64,000 bases of DNA from Asterella californica (Eukaryota; Streptophyta; Marchantiopsida; Marchantiales; Aytoniaceae), in contig JAYKYS010000012.1 in NCBI GenBank assembly GCA_036924285.1, positions 7,750,001-7,814,000 of the forward strand, written 5' to 3'. How positions within the stretch are numbered: the first letter of the stretch is position 1; each line of letters opens with the position of its first letter. The notes below the pieces were generated by a model that was not told the origin of the DNA, ran no database searches, and saw only the letters and a list, made by a program, of their open reading frames with translations. Shown here piece after piece: positions 1 through 13,236 of the stretch. A program made the position numbers and the translations under genes.

Positions 1-144
1 AGACCTGAAGAACAGCAAGTCTTCAAGAAGATCATGACGATTGTGTCATAGAGCGAATGAGTACATTCAGTTCAGATTTAAATGAGGAAAGGTGCGGAAT
101 TATAGGCTTCGCCAAAGCCCTGATTGGAACTACTAAATTTTAAG

Positions 145-3100
145 ATGCAGAAAGACCATGGGAAGCCGGGCGGGGGAAGAAATCACCCCCCGGATAAGCA
201 CGATAGATACAACGTGGAGAGCAGGGAACGTCTTGCCTTCACGGCTGGTGCACGAGTTGAGCGCTTCAATGAGAAGACGCCTTATGGTGACTCTGAGACC
301 GCCTCCGGCATCTCCAGTCGAACCAGCGCGTTTACGAACAATAGCCCTGGACCTGCTCCTCCAATTAGCAAGACCGTGGCTTTCAGCAAGCCCACTTCTA
401 CAGTTATCCCAGTTGAGATGTCCCAGTCGGGGGGTGGGGTTCCTTCCAACTCCAGTGCAGGTCCAAGAACAAGCAGTGAGCGACCGGCCACGACAAACAC
501 TGCCATCCCTACACCGTCTGGCAATACGCAATCAACCGCGAGGTTTGGTCCCCGATTAAGGGCTGAAGGATTGATGGTCCCCCCTGCATCAGATGCCGCG
601 ACCTTGAGGCGGCAAGTTGCTGCCCTGCAGATAGATTTGGAAGCCCATATTGATGGTGAACAAAGGCTGCAGAGCATAAATCAGCAGCTTAGAGAAAGGT
701 GTGCAATCCTTTTTGTGGTGTTAACCACGCAAGAAACCTCTTTTCGCTTTCTGGGAATTCAATTTCTGACCACACTCAAAACGTAAACTTACAAACAACA
801 TAAGCGTTGGGCAGAGAAGATAGTGGGGAGTTGACGTAGTGATGATCTCGGTAGACAGGTAGGGGTCTGAATGTGAACGTCGAGGTTTCTTTGGAATCAA
901 GGACTGGACTTGGGTGACCTGAAGGCAGATTGGAGCTTTATATGAAGCAAAATCATGAAAACGTGGAGAGAGCAGAATCAGAACTTAATATTTTGCATGA
1001 GGATATGGAGCAGACGCTTGAGTTACAGCGTCGCCTGGCTCAAAGGTAAGCGGCCACACTTTAGTTGAAGAAACCTTCACCATCTGCTCTCAACTTCATA
1101 GCATCCTGGATAAGCAACTGCTGGTTGGGAATACGAACGAGTAAGGTCAACTTCGTAAAAGCTTTCAACTCCAGCGAACCTGTCATTTTTTAAACTCCTG
1201 AAGCCTTGTTTAGAGAAGTGCACAAGAACTAACAGAGGAACACGGAGGCAGAGGATTCCCTGAGAAAGCATTCAAGCGCTCAAGGACTACAAGATCTCCC
1301 CACCTTTTCCAGTATTGTCACGAGACTGCTTACTCTCAATGGGTCAACTTCAGGGCGACTGCACTTGAGAAAGAAAAGAAGGATGTGGAACAGCTCCTTC
1401 AAGACCGTGTCCATGAGTTCCAAGACGAACGTGCTGCTCTGCAGAGTCAGATCTCCACGATGTCTGAAGATTTGAGAGGACATTCAGATGCGCATTCAAG
1501 AATTTCAGCCTTGCAGGTCTGATCTGGGAGGATGTGTCCATGTGGTTTGCCGCCTGTTTGTAATTTTTTTATAAAACCCAGTGATAAGTGATGAGTGTAA
1601 ACGCTTGTAAAAGATTGAGCGTTACAAGCGTGGGATTGTTACCCGATCAACTTGTCAACTATTTACCTACATGCAGCCGGTCATCACTGATTCCCCGTAT
1701 AGTGCCGATGACTCGTGGATGTTATCGTCGGCAGGCTGAACTAGAGTCAACAATGGAAGTCAAGCAGCGGTTGGAAGAACAACTGAATAAGTATTCCGAG
1801 GAGACACAACTGCTGAGGAAGAAGACAGAGGAATACAGTAATGAGCTTGAGAATCTTCTCTCTAAGGTTTGGCCGATCGGCCTTTCATGTCCGTTTCCTC
1901 ACAATCCTTGTTACCGTGAGCTAATAGCAGGACTGTAAATGGAAAAGCCACGCATATCTGATGTGTAAATGCTAGCTGGTTCAGTACAATCTCCTGTATT
2001 TGACCAACTCTTGGTTTGCAGGAGCAAAAAGAGAGGGAAATAGACAAGCTTGGACAAAAAGCTCAACTACGTAGACACTTCGAGCGATTTCAAGAAGCTA
2101 TACAAGAGCAGTCCGTCGAGAATGACCAACAAGAACTAGCTGAAAACTTCTACGCTGAAAAGTGTGCGCAGCGTGGGCTACGCGCCCTACGCCTGGCCGC
2201 GAAGAGATCGAAACAAATGCGCGTTGCTTATCTACGTCAAGCGCAGGTAACGTTCACCAAATCAGGGAACGATGAGGCTCAACAGAACAGGTCTTCAATT
2301 CAGGACACGGACCTCTTTGTGATCGTAGAATATACAATATCATTCCACGACATCTGTGCAGATAATCTTATTCCAGAATATAATCTCACTTGTAGAAAAC
2401 ATAATCTCACTTTTGTTTGCGAACATATCGAAATAAAGTTTGGTTGCTGTGCAACAGGATTGCTTGTTGGTATGTTGGAAAGCGTGGCGAATGGCGCACA
2501 TTGTCGAGAGGAAACACAAGGATTCCTTGAAGAGACGTGCGGAGGCCGGTGTCATTCATGCTTGGCATTCCTGGAAGGCATACGTGATACGAGCTAAGAT
2601 TACTCCCCAGCTGAACCAACTGGCTCTCCAGCATTGGAGGCTATCTTGCTTGAAGAGAATGCTTAGGCAGTGGAAAGAAGCTTCCAAGGATACGAGGCTA
2701 AACACAGAAGATGAACGGAGGTTTAGTCTGCTTGCAAAACGGCATGCGGACCTTGTTATTTACAAGCGAGCTCTCAAGCGATGGCTCCAGTTTCTGAAGT
2801 GTTGGGCTAGGCCAAAAAGGAAAAAGCTGGCCACCGTTCAAGCTCACATAAACACCATGACACAGAAAGGAGGTATAGCAGCGTGGCGAGGTTACGTGCG
2901 GGGTAAATGGGTTAAGCAGATGAAGTATGAACAAGCATGCATTCAAGACGAGCACTGGTGTCGGAGAAGAACTCTACAGAGGTTCGGATATCAGTGTCTC
3001 CTTGCACTCCACGGGGTCGGGGTCTCCTTGCACTCCACTTTCAGTTCTTCTAAAATATTAGGTTTGCTTGAAGAGCGTCAGGGCGGCTTTCTTATTTCAA

Positions 3101-6100
3101 AGGAGGGTGGACGAGCTTAGATATTAACCGCCTTCAGAGATTCTTGTCTGCGCATTGTTATTTATGACAGTTTGTTGGTGCGTTTCCCCAAAATGTTCTT
3201 CCAGCCAGAGAAGTTTACAAACGTTGATGGAGAATCTTCGCTTTTTGCAGGTTTAGGGAGGCTTTGAAAGAAATCAAATACCGGAGGCGGAGAGCCGAGA
3301 TGGGGGATCACTTTCGAAAAGTTCGACTGAAACAATTAGCAATGAAGTCTTGCCGTCTATTTGTGCAACACAGGCGACATGCACTCGTAGCCAAGCAGAT
3401 GGCTTTCAGGCATTACCTACATGATCTGCGAGCAAAGGTTAGTGATTCTGGACAGATCACAAAGTTCTCGATTTGTTCTTGCTTAGTGTTTCTGAACCTC
3501 ACGTGTAGTATTACACACCTTCTTGAAGTGGTATATGCTCTTCTTGAATGAGCCCTCTTGTTTAAGAAAATGTTACTGCAGCTCCAAGAAAAGTAACTAA
3601 ATGATATCATGTTGGATGTAAGTACAGGTTGTTCATGTTTGGAGGGATAATGTTGCTTACTTGAAGGCAAAAATGAGGGCAACTATGGAAGTCAACGAAG
3701 CTCTTATGAGGGCAGCAATGGTTTTTTGGAAGGATTATCATGCTCACCAGGCAATAAAGTAAGGAAGTAAGTTTTTTGGCCAGTGTATGAATCTGAACTT
3801 CATAGAGACTGCACCTGAAAGTTTGCTAGGGATCTCTAGTTGATGCATTAAGAGTTTTGCGCATATCGTTCTTCGTGCTTTTGCGCGTAGCGTTCAACTC
3901 AACTTGTAAAAGGGACAAAAGTGCCAAATCTGCACCATGAGTTTGGCGATCGTAATCATGATACATCACGAAAAATCGGAAGAATTTGTTTCTGTCCCGA
4001 GAATAACAGGAAGTGAAACAAGTCTGCAACTTTGACACATTTGCAGAAAAAGGAAATTGAGGAGAGCTCTTGTTAATAAAGCAAGGAGAGAAATCAAGGT
4101 ACCATCATACTACCATGTGACTTCAGGGTTTGTACATTAACTCTGAAACAGATAGAGAGAAATTTTATGGCACAAGGGTCGGAAACAGTAGAAAGAAATC
4201 GGTAACTGCTCAGCATTAGTAAGGGGTGCCAACCTAATGGTTACACACCGAAGGATGGTACCATGAGGTGACGATTATATGGATCATGATATACTTTCTT
4301 GTGTTGGCTGTTGGGTCTCTGCCACCGTTTTGGAAGTCATTCTGGATCAAAGAATTCGGAAGTCGAACAGTGTGGGAGTCCCATGATATGAATCAAGTGA
4401 AACTTAGCTAATCCCGCTGTCGAAGTGAAGGGTTGGTGCTGATTTTGTAAGACGCGGAATAGTAAGCGAAAATCCTAGGAACGCATTACACGATCACAAA
4501 ACTAGGACGCGTAGGCCCTAATGCTTGATGAAGTCGTACTCTAATATTTGTGCAGAAAGATGTCTGAAGATGCCAGTTACACGCTATGGGATTTATGTTC
4601 TGGGTATATAGTAGTCCCGGTCTAGGTCACGTTAGTTGGGTTAGAAGTCATCTTTTTCTTCTTCGCGGTTGCAAGCCTCTTGTGATAAGTTGAACTACCA
4701 TTTCATATTGAAGGAAGCTACAGTAAGAAGTGCTTCGAGCACATAATTTGAAAATCATTCTGATAATTGGGAGCGAACCAGCCGTCTTACCTATGCTGTT
4801 CAGTAGATGTAAGCGCGTAGGACATGAGTGTACTGACTCATCCTGGTCGCGGCTGTTGCAGGTTGCGAAGATAGCACTTCAAGGCTGGTGGGAGCATATG
4901 GCTTGGAAAAGGCGTGCATTACAGCTCGATACTCTACTAGCAATCCGCAGGCGAAGAAACCTGATGCTTACAACCTTGCATAACTGGATGCATGCAACTT
5001 TTGATGGCCTTTTAGTTGCAAATGCAAAGTTCCAGGACGACATCGTGGAGGCTCAAGTATCTGTCCTCCCCCCTCCCAGTCTAATCTGTTGTTTCGTCTG
5101 ACATTATGTTTTGTCACCTGATGCTTAGTAAGGACAATCCTGGCAGTTCGAAGGTTTTCGGCTTCATCTATAATCTTCACTGATCTTTTCTCTTGCACAG
5201 AATTTTCCTAGGAAGCCAAGCAAACTGAGTCTAAAGATAATTCCAGTAAGTCGAAGACAAGAGGTCAGATCAGAATCTTGCAAAAAGCAAACGCGGTGAA
5301 TCTGGAATGAAGACTGATTAACTTTTCCTGTAAACAGGCACAGTTTGAGGAACAAAAACATCAAGTGACTGCAGTGGATATTGAAAACCTGCAATTAATC
5401 GACCGTCTGCATACGATGTCATCGGAGATTGCTTTTCTCAAAACAACAATCATCGAAAAGGAGAAGCAAGAAGAAGAGCTCCATCGCGCTCTAGAAGATA
5501 GTGTCGTTCTCGAAAGCTCTATGCGAGGAGAGATAGAACAGCAGCATGTTCATGCGGAGGAGCTGGAGCAGGAGATTAATGCTCTTCAGGTCCTTGGCTG
5601 CATTCCTTCTGGCGCTTCGCTTATAATTTTGCAACAGCTAAGTTGGTATATTAAAAACAATATTGCACAGATTCTCACCCCCCATACGGCAAGCTTACCG
5701 TAGGTAATCTTCTGTTCGCTGCAGAAAAAACTCCAGATGAAGAATGCTGAGGATACAGCTGGTGAGGTGCATCATACTTTGGAGATACAGAATCTTGGTC
5801 AAGCGTTGAAGGAGCTTCGCGTGCAGATTGCCGAGAAGAATTGCCAGATCGAATCTTACGAAAAGGTTGTGACGCAGCTCCTCGATTCAGTGTCGATTTC
5901 AAGGATCTTGATAGTTATCCCTTTGTCAGCTTTCTCCGAAATTCTTACCAAGTATGAGAGCCGGTATCTGCACACCTCTCACGTGGACGTCGACACAAAA
6001 TCTGGTGCATGATGCAGGCCCTTCAGGAAACAGCAGAGAAACTGGAAGGAGCATCAGATGAATCACAAGAGAAGCTCACAAGTGCATTTGAGATTGCTGC

Positions 6101-8553
6101 ATCACTTCGCAAACTTCTCGAAGAGCGAGAAAATCAGTTTGCAACACTTGAAGGGAATTGCCGCGTAAGTTTCCTGCGTAGCATAACGTGTACTGCTGTA
6201 AAGCCAGTTTCGATATAAAGTCACCTACAGCGGCTAGCTGACGTTGTCTTTGTAGAATCCCTGTCCTATCCAAGAAGATGGTGGTAGAAATGTAGCTAGC
6301 ATAGTTCCCTCTTTGCTAGAATGTGAGCTTTGAAAACTCTTAAAAAGCGTGAGTCAAGACTGAGAAACAGAATGATTTGAAATCAAGGACTTTGCTTTTT
6401 TCGTTAATATACTACTGAGACTTGCTTTCTGCCGCTAATCTTATCAGAGGCGCGAGTTGGAACTTGGTGAAGTGCAACGCAAGCTGGCTGTCGCGAACTG
6501 TACTTTGTGTGACACTGTTGAGGCTCGTGATACTCGTATTCAGGAGCTAGAGAGTTTGCTTGCACGTAAACATTCTGAGGTACATGGATGTCTTAGACAA
6601 TCCATAACCAGCAAACTTCCCTTTATGACAAGACAAAAGAACCCCGCAAACTTTCAGTTGATATACTCTAAAGAAGTTTGACAGAAATTAAACCGATTTG
6701 CCTTCATTCCTGATGGTACCCATTTTATACTCAGTTTCTTGGTGGATAGATTCGTGATGCTCAGTGGTGTTCTTGTAGTTACAAGAGTCACAACAGCAGC
6801 TGCAAGAACTTGAGTTGATCTTGGATTGCAAAGATAGTCGAGTACGGAAGCTGGAGTACGAGAACAAACTAATGGCGGGTAATTATTCCTCACTTGGGCA
6901 TCCTGAACCTGGTGCTTAGCCTCTCCGTAGGCGTCACATTTCAAACACTAGGCTTCGTTGGGAAGAATCTTAGCAGTACGTGGACTGTGGATTATTTTGC
7001 AGAGATGTTTCGGAATCGTAGCTCTGTAAAATGTTTTTCAAGAGAAATTTTAAACATATACCAGTTACCATTCGAAGAGTCCAGGAAGAACCACTCAAGG
7101 TATAAGTACGAATTGGCCGTAAGGCTGGCTCTACGAGGTCATGAGTTCTAGACTTGGTGGACCTTCAATCAGTGCTAGTATACCAAGACTGCCGATTCCT
7201 AGGACGTCCCGTTGTTGATCTATTTTTGTGTTTTCGCACCGAGCATCCTCAGGCACCTACTGATGTATGTTCGTTGCACACTTCCTTGATTGTTCAATTC
7301 AGTCCCTACGTGGAATTACCCGTTCCGTCTCTTCGGTCTCTGGTGGAATGCCTACGCCATTCTTAATGAGTACATATTGTTACGTCTCTTGCAAAAGAGC
7401 GGGCTTTCGTTCACCCCGGTACCTTGTGTGGTATCTTCGGAATATCGTTGGCGCCGATGTGTGCCAATTTGAACTTTTTGGATATTGAAGTGAAATTCTA
7501 ATACATTTCACCCCTTTCGAACAGAGCAAACCTCGTTGAAGACAAAGGGTTACATTTCAAGCTTGAGTAACTGGAATACTCCAGGTGGACCGCTGGAGAC
7601 GAATGCGCCCGTAACGGGAGGGTTGAATTCCGTCAATGTAAAAGACACACTGAGGGGTGGTCATGGTCAACCGAAGGACACTATAGGTATCGCTCCCGAG
7701 AGAGGAGTACCAGGTCTTGGCATACCTTCCGTAACATCCCCTCAGAAATCTTCGTGTGTATATTATTCAAGGCGGGATGGAACAGATGGGAGAGAAAGGC
7801 AGAGCCACGAGTCCTCAGAGTCAGGTCATATACAGGATGAAAGAGAAGTACAAGAGCCCTTCAACTCTTTGGAGAGGCACTTACACGACTCATCCAGATC
7901 AGACCCTTTGAACCCATCGACCGGCACTCTGGGTTCGACTGAAATGACTGATGACAACGAAGGAGGCACAGACGAACCGGGTCAGCATGAACCATATCAG
8001 ACAGATTGGGAAACTTCATTTGCTCTAGTTTCCACTGCAAGACCTCCCCCGCATACAGTGATAGAACCTTCAGGCTCTGCATCTGAATTAAACCAGGACC
8101 GAGCTGGGTCTGGTGATGTTTCCGGTAGAGCTAGAACGTCAGCGGAAGGACCTTTCCGCATGGTGCTTGATGAAGATCCGGGTGCGGTTGACAGCCTCCA
8201 TGTGGAAATCCAGAGGCTCCAGGCGCGCATCATGAGTCGCTTAAAAGATTCTCCTTCACAAGAGGTGAGCCCAGAATTAAACCTCTCTTACGCATTTCGT
8301 ATTTTTATTGCGAGGATAGCAATCAGCAGCTGTCATCCACGTCCTAAGCTTAATCAATAAGAGCTTGTAGTTCATCTGAATATTATGTATCTGGAAACTT
8401 CAAAACACTCGTTCTGCATGAATTGTCTACTTTTATCATGCTATAATTCAGGTCGTCATGGTCTTACAAGAACTCAAACCTCAGTTAGAGTTTGATAGGG
8501 TCTCTTTTAAAAGTAACCAGAGATATCATATGATGCATATTCTACGTGCTTAG
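145..8553 (+). CDS. Sfi1-repeat coiled-coil protein, 18 exons
   Basis: Proposed exons: 145-698, 929-1045, 1354-1516, 1735-1866, 2022-2246, 2458-2981, 3251-3437, 3628-3758, 4047-4098, 4862-5056, 5201-5245, 5338-5589, 5725-5865, 6018-6164, 6448-6579, 6779-6878, 7525-8264, 8452-8553. All junctions are GT-AG and all phases agree, giving about 1,312 residues. ATG 145 is preceded by an in-frame TGA at 121. Residues ~160-395 are coiled coil. Residues ~398-760 hold repeats with a spaced Trp in a basic helix (CWKAWR, AWHSWKAY, QHWRL, RQWKEA, KRWLQF, AAWRGY, GWWEHMAW), the pattern of Sfi1 centrin-binding repeats. Residues ~776-1033 are coiled coil again, followed by a Ser/Pro-rich tail. Sfi1-type proteins bind centrin at spindle poles and basal bodies; in a plant with swimming sperm the basal body is a natural site, but that is inference. 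The exon 13 donor could lie 24 bases later, and the last exon is the least certain. A fungal-type Sfi1 function is not proven. Confidence 0.5.
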
Positions 8554-8740
8554 TTTAATTTTTCCATGAGCACTCTCGCTACCGTTTTTTTGGCTTCTAA
8601 TCTATAGAGCCATTGGCATCAGTTTGAAACTCTATATTCTGACGTGGAAGCAAACAAAAATAGTACATCAGTGGGAGCGGAGTAAAGGAACAGAGTACAT
8701 CGGGATATGAGAGACCAATAAGGCTATATTCTGACGTGTA

Positions 8741-8746
8741 AATAAA
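8741..8746 (+). terminator. candidate polyadenylation signal
   Basis: AATAAA lies about 190 bases after the proposed stop codon of the Sfi1-like gene, in AT-rich DNA. The position suits a 3' untranslated region, but the hexamer is common by chance. Confidence 0.5.
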
Positions 8747-11288
8747 GTCGAAGATCATCCAGTTTGTGTAGCAAGGACAGTCATTTACTTAGGAATATAG
8801 CCTAGAGCTGCAATGCAGCAACTTGTTTAGGTTTCCTCTCTATTCTGGTGACTTCAAAGGCTTTGCGTAGCTCCAAACTTCTCTTCGCTGCACCATGTTA
8901 CGAGGATATCCTTTTGAGACTACCAACACGATAGGCAATATAATTTGGGATTTCAGAGCTTCCAGTTTGGTAAAAGCCCTGTACTTGTTCGGGTAACGTT
9001 CGTGGGATTCCATGGGATTCGGAGGATTTGTTGACAATGAGAAATGAGGATTTTGGGCAAAGGAGTTGGTGCTAATAGCGGACTTTCGTGTTTGTCGTTA
9101 AGTACTTCCAGGAGGGATCAGCGAGGGGAACACGGGCACACGGTGGGAGTACCTCCAGACATCGAAGGGAGACTAGAGACAGTGAAGGAAGAAGGGCATC
9201 CTCTTGATATTCGACTTTATACTTGCTTTGAATACATTGAAGATTCACACTGCACACAACTGACCGTGCAGAAGGTTGATGGACTTTAAGTAAATCATCA
9301 AACTTGGGCGCCGAGAAATAGTTTGCATCAGCATCCACCAGTTCCCAGGCTCGGACTACGTTGCATTTATTGATTGCCTTCGTCGCTGTTCCTTCTATAT
9401 GTCTGCGCCTCTCTGCTTACACAGCTGGCCAGTTGAGCATCAACGTATCAACTTACGTCGGGCTGCCACAAATACGCTACCGAGGCTGGCCTAAGGAGAG
9501 GCCGAGTGCGCAACGCTCTTCTGGCGCGTCAGAGCTACAACAGGAGCTAGTAATTGGTGGTTGACGACATGAAACAACGTTTACAGAAAGAGAAGCTGCA
9601 AGCGGGTCGAAGTACTGTCCAGTCCATCAGCAAAGCACGGGCTATTTATGCGTTCAGCAGTTGCTTGTGCTTTCTCAGGTTAGGTTGGAAGATTACAGGT
9701 CAGTTAATACTAAGATTGCTGTACAGTTCATCGTAGCTCATCGTAGAATGAAATGTCACACACTTTTGCCCGCCGATATTGGCAAGTCTAGTTGTCACAG
9801 GCATAGCCCCGTGAAAAAATAGCACCTTATTCCCACGAACTGCCACACGTGATCAAATGAAATGTATACCAGAAATTTTGGGAGCGTTTACAAGCGAAAG
9901 ACATATTACACTGCGTCGGTCCCGTTTACAGAGAGTTGCATGTTCGTCAAGCTGCTGAAAGGTTTGTAAGGTCCATGTTCCATGAGCCGTGATTGCGCAT
10001 CCACAGGCTAGTATGTATAGGACAAAGGAGGGAGGTACCCCTTACCTCACAAAACCCACGAGTTAAATTGGAGATATCTGACAGTTGATAGATGAGTTTT
10101 TGTTAAAGTTAGTAATCAATGAGAAGTGAGGAATAAGGAGTCGAAATCCTGTGAAAATCTCAGGATCAATGAGAATGGATTAAATCTCAAGATCAATGAG
10201 AATAAACAAAATATTGAAGCGTAAGGTTGCTTTAACGTTCTTCTACTTGTTTGAAACTAGAGGCTTGGGACTATTTAATGTTAAAATTACAAGGTAGTTC
10301 GACTGAACTTAAACATTAATCGATTCTTTTATGCAACTCTTCAGAATTTATGATATGAAAAACAAATCTGCATTTAGTTTGAGATTTAGTATTTTTATGT
10401 TTTTCCATTCTTGAAATAGTTGTTATGAATATCTGGTGGTTCATAGATGATAAAAAAACCTATTAGTCTCTATATAAAAAGAATGGAATTTAGAATTTTT
10501 CTAACCAAAACTTTATTATATACGTTAGTGATAAAGAAAATGATATTATAGGGACAATATGGATGATCTTTAACTTGATAACCACTCTAGTAGAAAAACA
10601 TGTTATCATATTTCTTTTTTTGACAATGGTAGTCTTGAAATCGTGTGTTCTTACCCGTTCTTAATGTAGAGTTATGTGATATCCAAGACCAAATGATTAG
10701 TTTATCAAGCAAGTTTATCAAGTTTAACCTGAAGTCACAAGCACTAGATAAGATTATCTTCTATGAGGTTAATGTTGTGGAAAGCCCTGTCCGGCATGGG
10801 TGCAGGCAGAGATTTATGCTATGTAATAAAACCTGGCAGTGCTTATAGTGATAGAGCGGGGACCTATCACTCTTTATCAATGTAGAGAGGTTATCACTAA
10901 AAGAGGGGTTTTTTTATTTTTAAGGTTTTGGTATATATATATATATGTATATAATGTATTTGATTCTCTAGTACTACTTAGAATACCCTATGGTATGGAT
11001 CAACCATGATCATTCATTGATCATTTTGATATCATCGTTGATTATCTAAAAATATTTTATTTCTGGATTGTACGTTTTGTCAGATTTACCTGGTTTTAAA
11101 ATCTATCCAATCCATTTGATTGAAAAGTACATCACCGTAGATATCAAAACAAGATATAAATATATATATTAACCCATCAGCTCCCATATAATATATATTT
11201 TAAACTAAAATTAAAATATATAAGAGATAATTAAATATTATAAAATTCAAAATTCATTTCAGTTTATCTTAGATATTTTCATAATTGG
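8747..11288. other. intergenic DNA with no convincing gene
   Basis: From 9044 to 9736 the DNA is less AT-rich and short stretches look helical (ASELQQEL near 9520-9550, MKQRLQKEKLQ near 9569-9601), but they sit in different frames and no splice pair joins them. They could be decayed or unrecognised 3' exons of the preceding gene. From 10,080 the sequence is AT-rich, with several tcaatgagaa repeats (10,115-10,205) and a TA-rich run at 10,927-10,956. A segment at 10,840-10,905 carries the words tatcact and gtagagaggttatcacta, which recur just right of the retrotransposon block. Confidence 0.5.
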
Positions 11289-11293
11289 GTATC
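11289..11293. repeat. target-site duplication, left copy (gtatc)
   Basis: gtatc lies directly before the LTR start tgtcgtga and recurs at 22667-22671 directly after the LTR end gcgcgaaa. Matching 5-bp flanks are what Ty3/gypsy integration leaves. They show that the whole 11294-22666 block descends from one plus-strand insertion. Confidence 0.5.
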
Positions 11294-12047
11294 TGTCGTG
11301 ACCCTGAGTCTCAAGCGGGCGTAGACGCGAACAACGAACCCTAGTGGACTTGCGCTAGGTTATGAACGCTGCGAGTAGGACTGAACTGCTTGGTCGGGAA
11401 GTCTGGATCAGATGAACTCTAAGTGGTTCTCTGAACCAAGGTTTGAACATTGAGTTAGGATGTAAGGGCCTATCCCAAGACAACCCCAGACGAACGCTGA
11501 CCTAAGGAGACAAGTATAGAAACGGGACCGAAACATAAGTCTGAGACATAGGTTTGAGACGTGAGTACGAGACGCAGACGAACCGTGGTTCGGACGCTGG
11601 TCCGAACCACAGGGTTCGAGTCTAGGTCTGAATCACAAGTTTTCAGAAAACGGTTAAGTGTTGGAGCTCCAGTGACGTTTTAGTTTGTGGACGGAGCTCC
11701 ACGTATGATCTCGAGACGAGTAAGATATCATTGGAAACGTCTCGGCGAGATCTTTTCAGCGATATGCAGAACTCCTCGAACTGATCTCTGAGCTGAGAAT
11801 TATAGCCGTTCTGATATAATTTCAAAGATCAAAGAGGAGGGCAGGACCGCTGATCCTCAGAAGTATATATGAGTGGGGCTCAATGCCTGGATGGACCAAG
11901 ACGAGTCATCCAACCCCAGGGTTCAGCGGACAGACTCTGGGGGCATGAGATGATGGCTAGGCCAGTAACAAGGCGCGTTCCGGTCCAGACTTAAGAACAA
12001 TCTAAGGGTTGGGGCAAGACTAAGAAACGAGACGGCGGGATAGATCA
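11294..12047 (+). repeat. 5' LTR remnant of the plus-strand element
   Basis: The segment matches the first two-thirds of the 3' LTR at 21543-22666 in the same orientation (shared landmarks: acgcgaacaac, ctagtggacttgcgctagg, aagtggttctctgaacc). It stops at a point equivalent to about 22322 in the 3' LTR, where the minus-strand LTR begins. About 340 bases of LTR are missing. Confidence 0.5.
12044..12047. repeat. possible target duplication of the nested element (atca)
   Basis: atca precedes the left LTR and recurs at 19764-19767 after the right LTR. Only four bases match and five would be expected for this family, so the match may be chance. Confidence 0.5.
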
Positions 12048-13222
12048 TTTCGCACACCTACTGCCTTGTTGCGCCAGCGGAAGCTCTAGCTTAGTAGGTC
12101 GCAAACTTTACACCGCTAACCTGCAAACACAATCACAAGTTAGCGTCCATGCACCACTTATCTTATCTAAGTTTGGTCCGGACCGGAGCCGGATCGTCTC
12201 CCTATTCATCAAGCTCAGCATTCCCTAAGTCCCGACCTAGTCCCGCCTAGGTCGGTCCCAAATATGAGCAAGTCACAAAATGACTTGGGGCGGACTTCCC
12301 ATAAAATCCAGGGTCCTAAACGGTGCCTCCAGCACACCTAGCGGCCCAACCGCCCGTGATGTCCGTCTGGGTCTAGGCTCCCGAATGGTGGTCTAACCCG
12401 CCGACTCGTTCCTTAGTCTTGCCCCAGCCCTTACATCGTTCCTAAGTCCAGACGTCCAAGTCTGGACCGGAACGTGCCTTGGAACCGGCCCAGCCATCAC
12501 CTCATGCCCCCAGAGTCTGCCCGCCGAACCCTGGGGTCGGATGACTCGTCATGGCCCACCTAGGCATCGAGCCCCCCCATATATACTTCTGGGGATCGGT
12601 GGCCCCGCCCTCCTCTTTGGTCCCTGAAAATTATACCACAACCCGATTGTGGTTCGGTCATAACTTCCATCTCGGAGGTCAGATCGAGGAGTGTTATATA
12701 TCACTGGAAAGCTCTCGACGAGACCTTTCCAATGATACCTCACTCGCCTCGAGATCTTACGTGGAGCTCCGTCCACGACCTAAAACGTCTCTAGAGCTCC
12801 AACACTTAGCCATTTTTTGGGAACCTGTGGTCTAGACTCAGACTCGAACCCTGTGGTTCGGACCAGTGTCCGAATCACGGTTCGTCTGCATCTCGGACCC
12901 ACTTCTCGGTCCCGTGTCTCGGATCCACGTCTCAGACTTATGTCTCAGACTCATGTTTCAGCCCGTTCTCAGACTCGCCCCCTTAGGTCAGCGTTCGTCT
13001 GGGGCCCTCTTGGAGTAGGCCCTTATGTCCTAACCCAAGGTTCCAACCTTGGTTCAGAGAACCACGTAGGGTTCATCTGATCCCGACTTCCCGGCCAAGC
13101 CGTCTGGGGCCCTCTTGGAGTAGGCCCTTATGTCCTACTCGCAGCGTTCACAACCTAGCGCAAGTCCGCTAGGATTCTGTTGTTCGCGTCTGCGCCCGAT
13201 CTTGAGAATGAGGGTCGCGACA
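12048..13222 (-). repeat. 3' LTR of the nested element
   Basis: 1,175 bp matching the LTR at 18628-19763. It is longer because a 36-bp stretch (12997-13032) is repeated at 13102-13137; the second copy is absent from the other LTR. Short open frames inside it, such as those at 12549-12776 and 12551-12835, are LTR sequence and not genes. Confidence 0.5.
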
Positions 13223-13236
13223 CTCACCCCCACTTT
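13223..13236 (-). promoter_or_regulatory. polypurine tract of the nested element
   Basis: Read on the minus strand, the bases directly before the LTR start (TGTCGCGA) are AAAGTGGGGGTGAG. This is a purine-rich stretch in the position used to prime plus-strand DNA synthesis. The plus-strand element has the equivalent AAAGTGGAGGTGAA at 21529-21542. Confidence 0.5.

Noticed and set aside
7154..7488. Several plus-strand frames of 60-73 codons
   Set aside because: They fall within intron 16 of the Sfi1-like gene and show no protein features.
12549..13080. Overlapping open frames on both strands
   Set aside because: They lie inside an LTR and recur in the partner LTR at 18973-19647; LTR sequence, not genes.
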